Shown here: piece after piece, positions 16,952-24,317 of the stretch
Layout of the letters: each line of letters starts with the position of its first letter
Position numbering within the stretch: position 1 is the first letter of the stretch
DNA from: Ruminococcus sp. AF41-9
Lineage (GTDB): Bacteria > Bacillota > Clostridia > Lachnospirales > Lachnospiraceae
Length of the DNA stretch: 30,253 bases
Direction of reading: 5' to 3'
Assembly (NCBI RefSeq): GCF_003477525.1
Contig: NZ_QUDO01000050.1
Location: forward strand, 1-30,253
The notes under the pieces: model-generated
Database searches by the model: none
Told to the model about the DNA's origin: nothing
The model's input: only the letters and a program-made list of their open reading frames with translations
Program-made: the position numbers and the translations under genes

Positions 16952-17605
16952 ATGAAAGAAAGGTCTTATGCGGTGATCGGGCTTGGACAGTTCGGGATGA
17001 CTGTGGCCCTCACTCTGGCAGAAGCCAACGGTGATGTTCTTGCCATTGATGAGAATGATGACAATGTACAGGATATTGCAGAGAAGGTGACCTATGCAGT
17101 GAAAGCTGATGTAAGGGAGCCGGGGATTTTACAGTCGCTGGGAGTTCAGAATGTAGATGTGGCTGTGATCGCAGTGGCAGAAAATATGGAAGCCAGCATT
17201 ACAGCAACCATGCAGGTGAAAGAACTGGGAGTGCCCTTTGTCATGGCAAAAGCGATGACCTCCCTGCATGGAAGGATTCTCGAGAAAATCGGAGCAGATA
17301 AAGTCATCTATCCGGAACAGTCCATGGGAATCCGTGTGGCAAAGAATCTGCTGTCCAGCGGTTTTGTGGATATGTTTGAACTTTCTTCCGATTTCAGCAT
17401 GGCGGAGTTTCGCATTCCCCGTGAATGGGTGGGAAAAACACTCTGTGAACTGAAACTCAGGGAGAGAAACAGTATCAATCTGATCTGTGTGAAGCAGGGA
17501 GACGATGTGGATGTGAATTTTAATCCGGATACACCGCTTCCGTCGGACTGCACACTGATCGCAATAGGAAAAAACGAAGACTTAAATAAAGTTTCCGGAA
17601 ATTGA
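16952..17605 (+). CDS. ktrA: Potassium uptake regulatory subunit, TrkA/KtrA (RCK) family
   Basis: Cytoplasmic gating ring subunit that binds nucleotides and controls the KtrB/TrkH pore, 217 residues. The Rossmann RCK_N domain (about 1-135) begins YAVIGLGQFGMTVA with the GxGxxG loop and has acidic IDEND at the end of the second strand. An RCK_C domain (about 140-217) follows, which in related proteins binds c-di-AMP. The ATG follows AAAAAGGGG at some distance, with another AAAGG close by. It follows ktrB with a 137-base gap filled by an IS605-like end, so the two genes are probably still one unit. I see no c-di-AMP riboswitch. Confidence 0.92.
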   Translation: MKERSYAVIGLGQFGMTVALTLAEANGDVLAIDENDDNVQDIAEKVTYAVKADVREPGILQSLGVQNVDVAVIAVAENMEASITATMQVKELGVPFVMAKAMTSLHGRILEKIGADKVIYPEQSMGIRVAKNLLSSGFVDMFELSSDFSMAEFRIPREWVGKTLCELKLRERNSINLICVKQGDDVDVNFNPDTPLPSDCTLIAIGKNEDLNKVSGN

Positions 17606-17714
17606 AAAACAGAAATTTTAAAGCAGAAATTAAAAATAGAAATTACAGAACAGAAATGTTACTGAGGACAGAGTGAATAGTAACCGGAAATTAGAAAACT
17701 GATTGAGGAATTAT

Positions 17715-18491
17715 ATGATTACCAGTGTAAACAACGGACAGGTAAAAAATATCATACAGTTAAACCAGAAGACAAAAGCCCGCAGAGAACAAGGGCTTTT
17801 TGTTGCAGAAGGAAGAAAAATGTTCGGGGAGGCTCCGAGAGAGTGGGTTTCCAGAGTGTATGTCTCAGAAGCACTTACATCTGATGCGGAACTGATGGAG
17901 CAGGTAGAAAAGCTGCCCTATGAGGTAGTTGCAGATTCCGTATTCCGTCAGATGAGCGACACACAGACACCGCAGGGAATCATGACTGTATTAAAGAAAC
18001 CTTCCTATACATTAGAAGATATCCTTGGAGGAGAGAATCCGCTGATCATGATCCTGGAGGATTTACAGGACCCGGGAAATGCAGGAACGATTCTCAGAAC
18101 CGGAGAAGGTGCCGGTGTAAGCGGTGTTCTGCTTACAAAAACCTGCGTGGATATCACAAATCCGAAAGTCATACGTTCTACTATGGGTTCTGTCTACAGA
18201 ATGCCTTTTCTATATGTAGAAAGTGTGGTATCATTGACCCAGGAGCTGAAGGAGAGAAAAATCCGTACATTCGCAGCTCATCTGAAAGGCAGAAATTCCT
18301 ACGACCAGGAATCCTACACAGGAGGAACTGCATTCCTGATCGGCAATGAGGGAAAAGGTCTTACAGAGGAAGCATCAGACAGTGCAGACTGCCTGATCCG
18401 GATTCCGATGTGCGGAAAAGTAGAATCACTGAATGCTGCGATGGCATCCGGGATTCTGATGTATGAAGCTGCACGACAGAGACGCGGATAA
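17715..18491 (+). CDS. SPOUT-family RNA 2'-O-methyltransferase (TrmH/SpoU type)
   Basis: Probable rRNA or tRNA ribose methyltransferase using S-adenosylmethionine, 258 residues. The start is ATG 17715 after TGAGGAATTAT; a TTG at 17703 overlaps the ribosome binding site. An N-terminal substrate-binding domain (about 1-95, with FVAEGRKMF) is followed by the SpoU catalytic domain. Its three motifs are EDLQDPGNAGTILRTGEGAG, FLIGNEGKGL and IPMCGKVESLNAAMASGILMYE, which form the trefoil-knot cofactor site. This is the layout of the RlmB/TsnR-like group common in Firmicutes. The exact target nucleotide is not evident. The preceding 100 bases are AT-rich with repeated CAGAAAT and AGAAATTA words and no clear hairpin. 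Confidence 0.9.
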   Translation: MITSVNNGQVKNIIQLNQKTKARREQGLFVAEGRKMFGEAPREWVSRVYVSEALTSDAELMEQVEKLPYEVVADSVFRQMSDTQTPQGIMTVLKKPSYTLEDILGGENPLIMILEDLQDPGNAGTILRTGEGAGVSGVLLTKTCVDITNPKVIRSTMGSVYRMPFLYVESVVSLTQELKERKIRTFAAHLKGRNSYDQESYTGGTAFLIGNEGKGLTEEASDSADCLIRIPMCGKVESLNAAMASGILMYEAARQRRG

Positions 18492-18527
18492 CGTCTCGGG
18501 ATTGTGCACAAAGAAAGGGGGAGTTCC

Positions 18528-18965
18528 ATGCAACCTTTGATCTGGCTGGGGATTCTGGCAGTTCTGCTGGTCATAGAAGCAATCACAGCAGGACTTACCA
18601 CGATATGGTTTGCAGGCGGTGCGCTGATCGCTGCCATTGCCTCTTATGTGGGAGCCGGTGTTATGGCACAGATTCTGTTATTCTTGTGTATTTCCCTTGT
18701 ACTTCTGATTTTTACCAGACCGGTAGCGATGAAGTACTTTAACAAAGAAACCATACAGACGAATGCAAACAGTCTGATTGGTAAAAAAGCAGTCGTTATC
18801 CAGGATATCGACAATCTGGCCCAGACGGGACAGGTTCGTATCAATGATATCGAATGGACTGCAAGAACAGCCGATGATTCACAGAAAATCGGCAAAGGCG
18901 CCGTGGTGCTGATTGAAGAAATCCGTGGCGTAAAACTCATTGTAAAACAGAATAAGGAGGATTAG
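18528..18965 (+). CDS. NfeD-like membrane protein
   Basis: A 145-residue membrane protein from ATG 18528, placed after AAAGGGGGAG. Two or three hydrophobic helices (about 3-20, 24-43 and 44-65) are followed by a soluble OB-fold domain (about 80-145) with GKKAVVIQDIDN, TGQVRINDIEWTART and the GAVVLIEEIRGVKLIV strand pair, typical of the short NfeD class. NfeD proteins are regularly encoded beside SPFH (flotillin/stomatin-like) proteins and are thought to work with them in membrane microdomains. Here the SPFH gene starts two bases after its stop. Confidence 0.88.
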   Translation: MQPLIWLGILAVLLVIEAITAGLTTIWFAGGALIAAIASYVGAGVMAQILLFLCISLVLLIFTRPVAMKYFNKETIQTNANSLIGKKAVVIQDIDNLAQTGQVRINDIEWTARTADDSQKIGKGAVVLIEEIRGVKLIVKQNKED

Positions 18966-18967
18966 TT

Positions 18968-19908
18968 ATGGGCTTGGTTTTTCTGATAGTTATTATCGTC
19001 ATTGCCGTATGGGTGCTTGCATCCTGTGTCCGTATTGTGCCGCAGGCATATGCAGTGATCCTGGAACGGCTGGGAGCTTATCAGGCTACCTGGAGCACTG
19101 GTATCCATTTCAAAGTGCCATTTATTGAACGTGTGGCAAGAAAGGTAAACCTGAAAGAACAGGTAGTGGACTTTCCACCGCAGCCTGTAATTACCAAAGA
19201 TAACGTAACCATGCAGATCGACACCGTTGTATTTTTCCAGATCACAGATCCGAAACTTTATACTTACGGTGTGGAGAATCCGATCATGGCGATCGAGAAT
19301 CTGTCTGCCACAACTCTGCGAAATATCATCGGTGACATGGAACTGGATGAAACACTTACTTCCCGTGAAACCATCAACACCAAGATGAGAGCATCCCTTG
19401 ATGAAGCGACAGACCCGTGGGGAATCAAGGTAAACCGTGTGGAATTAAAGAATATCATTCCTCCGGCAGCCATCCAGGATGCCATGGAGAAACAGATGAA
19501 GGCAGAGCGTGAACGTCGTGAAGCGATCCTGATCGCAGAAGGCCAGAAGAAATCCACCATCTTGTTGCAGAAGGTAAAAAACAGTCTGCAATCCTGGATG
19601 CGGAAGCTGAGAAACAGGCAGCCATCCTTCGTGCAGAAGCTCAGAAAGAGCGAATGATCAAAGAAGCAGAAGGTCAGGCAGAGGCAGTACTGAAAGTACA
19701 GAGTGCCAATGCAGAGGGAATCCGTATGATCCGTGAGGCAGGAGCGGATGAAGCTGTTCTTACACTCAAGAGTCTGGAAGCTTTTGCAAAAGCAGCAGAC
19801 GGCAAGGCAACCAAGATCATTATTCCATCTGATATCCAGGGAATCGCAGGTCTTGCAAGCTCTTTAAAAGAGATCGTAACTGATCCGAAAACAGATACAG
19901 AAAAATAA
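18968..19908 (+). pseudogene. SPFH/band-7 (stomatin-like) protein, interrupted by a one-base frameshift
   Basis: The intact gene would encode about 313 residues: an N-terminal membrane helix (about 3-20), a band-7/SPFH domain (about 22-190, with VPQAYAVILERLGAY and FPPQPVITKDNVTMQIDTVV) and an Ala/Glu-rich coiled-coil tail. At about 19561 one base is missing: ACCATCTTGTTGCA should read with an extra base (ATC CTT GTT GCA). The frame then runs into junk and stops at 19657, while the true tail (VAEGKKQSAILDAEAEKQAA onward) continues in another frame to the TAA at 19906. A Met at 19654 could start an 84-residue tail fragment, but it lacks a convincing ribosome binding site. The rest is undamaged, so a recent mutation or a base-calling error is equally possible. 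It is paired with nfeD upstream. Confidence 0.85.
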
Positions 19909-20005
19909 AACAGATATAGAGAAATAAAACGGTTATAGTGTGAAATACTGAAAAAAAATACTGAGCACATTAAAAAACACTGAAAAATACTCAAAACAAA
20001 AGCTG

Positions 20006-20037
20006 CTGTCCACTGCCTGATCTCAGAGGGTGGACAG
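20006..20037 (+). other. Hairpin upstream of argF
   Basis: CTGTCCAC (20006-20013) pairs with GTGGACAG (20030-20037), with inner CTGA/TCAG. There is no U-tract after it, so it is not a clear terminator; it lies 34 bases before argF and could be a leader structure or an mRNA-end hairpin for the SPFH transcript. Confidence 0.4.
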
Positions 20038-20071
20038 TGACAAATAAAATGACATCGGGGAGAAAATTATC

Positions 20072-21073
20072 ATGAACTTAAAAGGAAGAAACTTTCTGAC
20101 GCTGAAAGACTTTACACCGGAAGAGATTACATATCTCATTGACTTATCCGCAGAACTCAAAGCAAAGAAAAAAGCAGGCGAACTTCACGAATATTACAAA
20201 GGCAAAAACATTGCCCTGATCTTCGAGAAAACAAGTACAAGAACACGCTGCTCTTTTGAAGTGGCTGCTCATGATCTTGGAATGGGAAGCACCTATCTGG
20301 ACCCGACAGGATCTCAGATCGGTAAGAAAGAGAGCATTGCAGATACAGCAAGAGTTCTTGGAAGAATGTATGATGGTATCGAATACCGTGGATTTGGTCA
20401 GGAAGTGGTAGAGGAACTTGCAAAACACGCAGGTGTTCCGGTATGGAATGGTCTGACAAACGAATATCATCCGACACAGATGATTGCAGATATGCTGACT
20501 ATCCGTGAGCATTTCGGAGATTTAAAAGGACGCAAACTGGTATACATGGGTGATGCCCGTTACAACATGGGTAACTCTCTGATGATCGCATGCACCAAAC
20601 TTGGAATGCATTTCGTAGCCTGCACAACAAAGAAATATTTCCCGAATGCAGAGCTGGTAGCTCAGTGTGAAGAATATGCAAAAGCATCCGGCGGAAGCAT
20701 CACTCTGACAGAGGATGTTCAGGCAGGAACCAAAGATGCAGACGTTATCTACACAGACGTATGGGTATCCATGGGTGAGCCGGACGAAGTATGGACAGAG
20801 AGAATCCATGATCTGACACCATATAAAGTAACAAAAGACGTTATGAAAAATGCAGGAGAAAAAGCAATCTTCCTTCACTGCCTGCCGGCATTCCATGACC
20901 TGAAAACAAAAATCGGCAAGGAAATGGGAGAGAGATTCAACCTGACAGACATGGAAGTAACAGACGAAGTATTCGAGTCTGAACAGTCCAAAGTATTTGA
21001 CGAGGCTGAGAACCGTATGCACACGATCAAAGCAGTTATGGTAGCAACCTTAGGAGAGCCGGAGAACAAATAA
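20072..21073 (+). CDS. argF: Ornithine carbamoyltransferase
   Basis: Joins carbamoyl phosphate and ornithine to make citrulline in arginine synthesis, or runs in reverse in the arginine deiminase pathway. The protein has 333 residues with all active-site motifs: carbamoyl-phosphate loop STRTR at 55-59, HPTQ at 133-136, the ornithine-binding DVWVSMGE near 229-236, and HCLPA at 269-273. The length and C-terminus fit the longer ArgF/ArcB group; no arcA or arcC is present, so the anabolic name is used with some reserve. The start follows GGGGAG. The stop overlaps the start of birA (TAATG), so the two are translated as a unit. Confidence 0.93.
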   Translation: MNLKGRNFLTLKDFTPEEITYLIDLSAELKAKKKAGELHEYYKGKNIALIFEKTSTRTRCSFEVAAHDLGMGSTYLDPTGSQIGKKESIADTARVLGRMYDGIEYRGFGQEVVEELAKHAGVPVWNGLTNEYHPTQMIADMLTIREHFGDLKGRKLVYMGDARYNMGNSLMIACTKLGMHFVACTTKKYFPNAELVAQCEEYAKASGGSITLTEDVQAGTKDADVIYTDVWVSMGEPDEVWTERIHDLTPYKVTKDVMKNAGEKAIFLHCLPAFHDLKTKIGKEMGERFNLTDMEVTDEVFESEQSKVFDEAENRMHTIKAVMVATLGEPENK

Positions 21074-21891
21074 TGGCACAGAAAAGTCTGGATATGATGT
21101 ATAACGAAGAAACAATTTCACAGGCGATCAATACAAAATGGGCGGGCAAAACCGTCCATTTTGCAAAAGAAATAGATTCTACGAATGCGTGGATCAAGAG
21201 TCTGGCAAAAGAAGGTGCGGAGCATGGAACTCTGGCAGTTGCGGAATATCAGTCAGCGGGCAGAGGCCGTTTTGAGAGAAGATGGGAAGCACCGGAAGGC
21301 AGTTCCATTATGATGACTCTGCTTCTGCGTCCGACATTTGCCCCGCAGTATGCATCCATGCTCACACTTGTCATGGGACTGGCAGTGGCACAGGCAGCAG
21401 AGGAACTGGGATTTGATGTAAGCATTAAATGGCCGAACGATATCGTAATCTCAAAGAAAAAAATCTGCGGCATTCTGACAGAAATGGGAACCAACGGACT
21501 CCAGATCAACTACGTTCTGATTGGAGTCGGAATTAATGTCAACCTGAAAGAATTTCCGGAGGAAATGCAGGATAAGGCAACTTCCCTGCTTCTCGAAGGC
21601 GGTCATGAATATGACAGAAACCAGGTGATCGCGCTGGTGATGAAATACTTTGAGATCAATTATGAAAAATTTGTACAGACCTGTGATTTTGCGCACCTTC
21701 TGGATGACTACCACAGAATCCTTGCAAACCTGAACCAGCCGGTCAGAGTCATCGACGGGGACAGAAGCTTCGAGGGAATCTGCAGAGGAATCGATGAAAA
21801 AGGCGAACTGCTTGTGGAAAAACAGGACAAAGAAGTGGTAAAAGTCAGCGCAGGAGAAGTATCTGTGCGTGGACTGTACAGTTATGTTTAG
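21073..21891 (+). CDS. birA: Biotin--[acetyl-CoA carboxylase] ligase, without DNA-binding domain
   Basis: Activates biotin with ATP and attaches it to the lysine of biotin carrier proteins. At 272 residues it is the short monofunctional form: the winged-helix repressor domain is missing, so it would not regulate transcription. The catalytic domain shows STNAW, the biotinoyl-AMP loop SAGRGRFERRW (GRGR at 63-66), KWPND at 119-123 and KKKICGILTE. The C-terminal SH3-like domain (about 225-270) ends with DKEVVKVSAGEVSVRG. The ATG overlaps the argF stop by one base, and GCCGGAG inside argF serves as ribosome binding site. The functional link between the two genes is not obvious. Confidence 0.92.
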   Translation: MAQKSLDMMYNEETISQAINTKWAGKTVHFAKEIDSTNAWIKSLAKEGAEHGTLAVAEYQSAGRGRFERRWEAPEGSSIMMTLLLRPTFAPQYASMLTLVMGLAVAQAAEELGFDVSIKWPNDIVISKKKICGILTEMGTNGLQINYVLIGVGINVNLKEFPEEMQDKATSLLLEGGHEYDRNQVIALVMKYFEINYEKFVQTCDFAHLLDDYHRILANLNQPVRVIDGDRSFEGICRGIDEKGELLVEKQDKEVVKVSAGEVSVRGLYSYV

Positions 21892-21982
21892 AAGGATGAA
21901 TAAAGAAATTTTCTGTTGCTCAAGGATAACGTAACAACAAACATTATAAAACGATATCAATAAAAAGAGGGAAATAGCATAT

Positions 21983-22348
21983 ATGTATCAGGACAACATT
22001 ACACTCTGCGGCGCAAGTGCCTATGAGAAGAAATTTTATTTTAATCAGGATTTCAATGCACTCCCGGATCATGTAAAAAAAGAACTTCAGATCATGTGCG
22101 TTCTTTACACCGAAGATGTGGGCGGAATCCTGACTCTGGAGTTTGACGAAAACGGAAAACTCCGCTTTAAAACAGAAGCCCTGGAAGCAGATGCCCGTTA
22201 CGATGAAATCGGAAGCGGCCTGAAGATCAAACAGATCCAGCAGGAAAAACGGGAACTTCTGGAATCTCTGGAGATGTATTATAAAGTATTTTTCCTGGGA
22301 GACATCCCGGAAGAAGAACTGAAGAAAACTCCGGGCAGTGAGGAATAA
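21983..22348 (+). CDS. DUF6145 family protein
   Basis: A 121-residue soluble, acidic protein of unknown function, which I recognise as the DUF6145 type seen in Lachnospiraceae. It begins MYQDNITLCGASAYEKKFYF and has a conserved ELQIMCVLYTEDVGGI block at about 36-51. A short LTLEFDENGKLRFKTEA strand pair and a C-terminal helical stretch follow. There is no membrane helix, signal or metal-binding motif. It overlaps or abuts the dus gene, so it is likely co-transcribed with a tRNA-modifying enzyme. GAGGG lies 11 bases before its start. Confidence 0.75.
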   Translation: MYQDNITLCGASAYEKKFYFNQDFNALPDHVKKELQIMCVLYTEDVGGILTLEFDENGKLRFKTEALEADARYDEIGSGLKIKQIQQEKRELLESLEMYYKVFFLGDIPEEELKKTPGSEE

Positions 22349-22352
22349 CTTC

Positions 22353-23396
22353 ATGCAGATGAGTGAAAATCCTATGCAGGATACTTCGATGGGCTCAGGA
22401 AAAAATCCCATGGAGACAGAAAAGCATTTTTTGCAGATGAAATGGAAAATAGGAAATGTACAGATAGACAATCCATTTGTCCTTGCACCAATGGCAGGAG
22501 TGACAGATTTACCTTTCCGTATTCTGTGCAAAGAGCAGGGTGCAGGTCTGATCTGTATGGAAATGATCAGTGCCAAAGCGATTTCTTTCCACAACAAAAA
22601 TACGATCGCTCTTATGGAAATCGATCCATGCGAACACCCGGTTTCCATGCAGTTATTTGGCAGTGAGCCGGACCTTATGGCTGATGTGGCGAAATCCATT
22701 GAGGACAGAAATTTTGACATTCTGGATATCAATATGGGCTGTCCGGTTCCGAAGGTTGTAAATAACGGAGAAGGTTCCGCGTTGCTCAAAAGCCCGGATC
22801 TGATAGAAGAGATTGTCCGGAAAGTGTCCTCTGCAATCAGCAAACCGGTGACAGTAAAAGTCCGCATTGGCTTTGAAAATGCACCGGTAGATATTGTGGA
22901 AATTGCGAAACGTGTCGAAGATGCCGGAGCAGCGGCGATTGCAGTACATGGACGGACCAGACAGCAGTATTATTCCGGTACCGCAGACTGGGACACGATC
23001 CGCAGAGTAAAAGAAGCCGTAACGATTCCGATTATCGGAAACGGAGATGTAGACTCTCCACTGAAAGCGGAAGCATTGATGAAACAGACCGGCTGCGATG
23101 CTGTTATGGTGGGAAGAGCTGTGAGAGGAAATCCATGGCTGTTCCGTGAACTGAACCATTACTTCCGGACCGGAGAACTGATGGAACGTCCATCCACAGA
23201 AGAAATCCGCGAAATGATCCTACGCCATGCGAGAAAGCAGATCGAGCTGAAGGGAGAATTTGTAGGAATCCGTGAGATGCGCAAGCATGTGGCATGGTAC
23301 ACTGCAGGTATGCGCCACAGCGCGGGTCTGCGAAGAGAATCAAATACGATAGAAAGTTATGAAGCCCTGGAAGCTCTGTTATCAAGACTTGGATAA
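22353..23396 (+). CDS. dusB: tRNA-dihydrouridine synthase, DusB-like
   Basis: FMN enzyme that reduces specific uridines in tRNA to dihydrouridine using NADPH. It has 347 residues from ATG 22353, nine bases after GTGAGG; an in-frame GTG at 22338 overlaps the preceding gene and is part of that ribosome binding site. The core starts at about residue 29 (MKWKIGNVQIDNPFVLAPMAG). The Met-rich 28-residue N-terminal extension is unusual, and a start at 22437 is the alternative, though it lacks a ribosome binding site. The TIM barrel shows APMAGVTDLPFR, the catalytic Cys in NMGCPVPKV, VKVRIGF, VHGRTRQQ and IGNGDV followed by MVGRAVRGNPW for FMN phosphate. The C-terminal helical domain binds tRNA. A terminator follows. 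Confidence 0.92.
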   Translation: MQMSENPMQDTSMGSGKNPMETEKHFLQMKWKIGNVQIDNPFVLAPMAGVTDLPFRILCKEQGAGLICMEMISAKAISFHNKNTIALMEIDPCEHPVSMQLFGSEPDLMADVAKSIEDRNFDILDINMGCPVPKVVNNGEGSALLKSPDLIEEIVRKVSSAISKPVTVKVRIGFENAPVDIVEIAKRVEDAGAAAIAVHGRTRQQYYSGTADWDTIRRVKEAVTIPIIGNGDVDSPLKAEALMKQTGCDAVMVGRAVRGNPWLFRELNHYFRTGELMERPSTEEIREMILRHARKQIELKGEFVGIREMRKHVAWYTAGMRHSAGLRRESNTIESYEALEALLSRLG

Positions 23397-23463
23397 AAAA
23401 GAGAAATGCAATCCTGCAAAGTATATTGATGGATATCAATAATACTGGAAAACAGTATGTGGA

Positions 23464-23500
23464 AAGCCCCTGGAATACTTGACAATCCGGGGGCTTTTTT
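23464..23500 (+). terminator. Intrinsic terminator of the DUF6145-dus unit
   Basis: AAGCCCCTGG (23464-23473) pairs with CCGGGGGCTT (23487-23496, one T-G pair), followed by a T-run to 23500. The loop and descending arm also contain the greA promoter -35 and spacer. Confidence 0.9.
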
Positions 23501-23507
23501 GTATAAT
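23479..23507 (+). promoter_or_regulatory. Consensus sigma-A promoter for greA, embedded in the dus terminator
   Basis: TTGACA (23479-23484) and TATAAT (23502-23507) are perfect -35 and -10 hexamers with a 17-base spacer. The -35 lies in the terminator loop, the spacer is the 3' arm plus T-tract, and the -10 follows at once. A transcript from about 23514 would have a leader of about 135 bases before greA, with a hairpin ATCCGG/CCGGAT at 23590-23626. Confidence 0.8.
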
Positions 23508-23648
23508 ACATGAATTGTGAATATCCTAGAATAAGTCTGCCCTTTTTCAGGTATGATGTAGTAGGAAGCACATAAATCCATGTATAGTGATCCGGGGCGC
23601 AGAAGGTGCCAGATAGAATACCGGATTTGGAAAGGGAGTAAGGTTATT

Positions 23649-24131
23649 ATGGAAGAAAAGAAAAACTTACTAACTTATGCAGGACTTAAAAAATTAGAAG
23701 AAGAGCTGCATGATTTAAAGGTAGTAAAAAGAAAAGAAGTAGCAGAGAAAATTAAGGAAGCCAGAGAACAGGGTGACTTATCAGAGAATGCGGAATACGA
23801 TGCAGCGAAAGACGAACAGAGAGACATTGAGGCACGTATCGAAGAAATCGAAAAGATCTTAAAGAACGCAGAAGTTGTAGTGGAGGATGAAGTTGACCTC
23901 GACAAGATCAGCGTTGGATGTAAAGTAAAAGTACACGATTTTGAATTTGAAGAAGACATCGAACTGAAAATCGTAGGTTCCACAGAAGCAAACAGCCTTC
24001 AGGGAAAAATCTCCAATGAATCTCCTGTTGGAAAAGCACTTATGGGTGCTCACACAGGTGACGTGGTAGAGGTTGAAATGCCGGCCGGAATCATGAGATA
24101 CAAAGTTCTGGAAATTCAGAGAAACGTATAA
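23649..24131 (+). CDS. greA: Transcription elongation factor GreA
   Basis: Binds the secondary channel of RNA polymerase and stimulates cleavage of backtracked RNA. It has 160 residues from ATG 23649 after AAAGGGAG. The N-terminal antiparallel coiled coil (about 1-78) carries the acidic tip in the conserved [16 protein letters not shown] at about 41-56. The C-terminal FKBP-like domain (about 85-160) has [17 protein letters not shown] and the ending [16 protein letters not shown]. The length and sequence are ordinary. It is monocistronic: its own consensus promoter lies upstream and a terminator follows 14 bases after its stop. Confidence 0.96.
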   Translation: MEEKKNLLTYAGLKKLEEELHDLKVVKRKEVAEKIKEAREQGDLSENAEYDAAKDEQRDIEARIEEIEKILKNAEVVVEDEVDLDKISVGCKVKVHDFEFEEDIELKIVGSTEANSLQGKISNESPVGKALMGAHTGDVVEVEMPAGIMRYKVLEIQRNV

Positions 24132-24145
24132 GATACAGATGACTG

Positions 24146-24192
24146 AGGTGCGCGTAAAGATTTCCCATGCAGAGCATGACGCGCACCTTTCT
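24146..24192 (+). terminator. Intrinsic terminator of greA
   Basis: AGGTGCGCGT (24146-24155) and ACGCGCACCT (24179-24188) form a perfect 10-bp stem with an inner ATGC/GCAT, followed by TTCT. Confidence 0.8.
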
Positions 24193-24226
24193 GTGGCTAT
24201 AAGAGAAAAATAAGGATAAAAAATGA

Positions 24227-24274
24227 TACTGTTCACGGTAGTCTCAGTCATGCGTTTTACGCCAGCGAACAGTA
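24227..24274 (+). other. Nested inverted repeat in the lysS leader
   Basis: TACTGTTC (24227-24234) pairs with GAACAGTA (24267-24274), enclosing a GCGT-TTT-ACGC hairpin (24252-24262). It lies about 45 bases before lysS. It has neither the T-box AGGGTGG-type core nor a U-tract, so it is neither a recognisable tRNA-sensing leader nor a terminator; it could be another small palindromic repeat. Confidence 0.4.
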
Positions 24275-24317
24275 ACTGAAAATAATTAATAATTTAAGTA
24301 TACAAGGAGGAACCAAG

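Noticed and set aside
17606..17702. Repeated CAGAAAT/AGAAATTA words as a CRISPR-like or regulatory array
   Set aside because: The words are short, irregular and AT-rich with no constant spacing.
22338..22352. GTG start giving dus five more residues
   Set aside because: It lies within the GTGAGG that best serves as ribosome binding site for the ATG at 22353.
24132..24317. Possible T-box leader for lysS
   Set aside because: No AGGGTGG-type T-box sequence, no specifier-loop arrangement and no antiterminator; only a greA terminator and a small nested hairpin.
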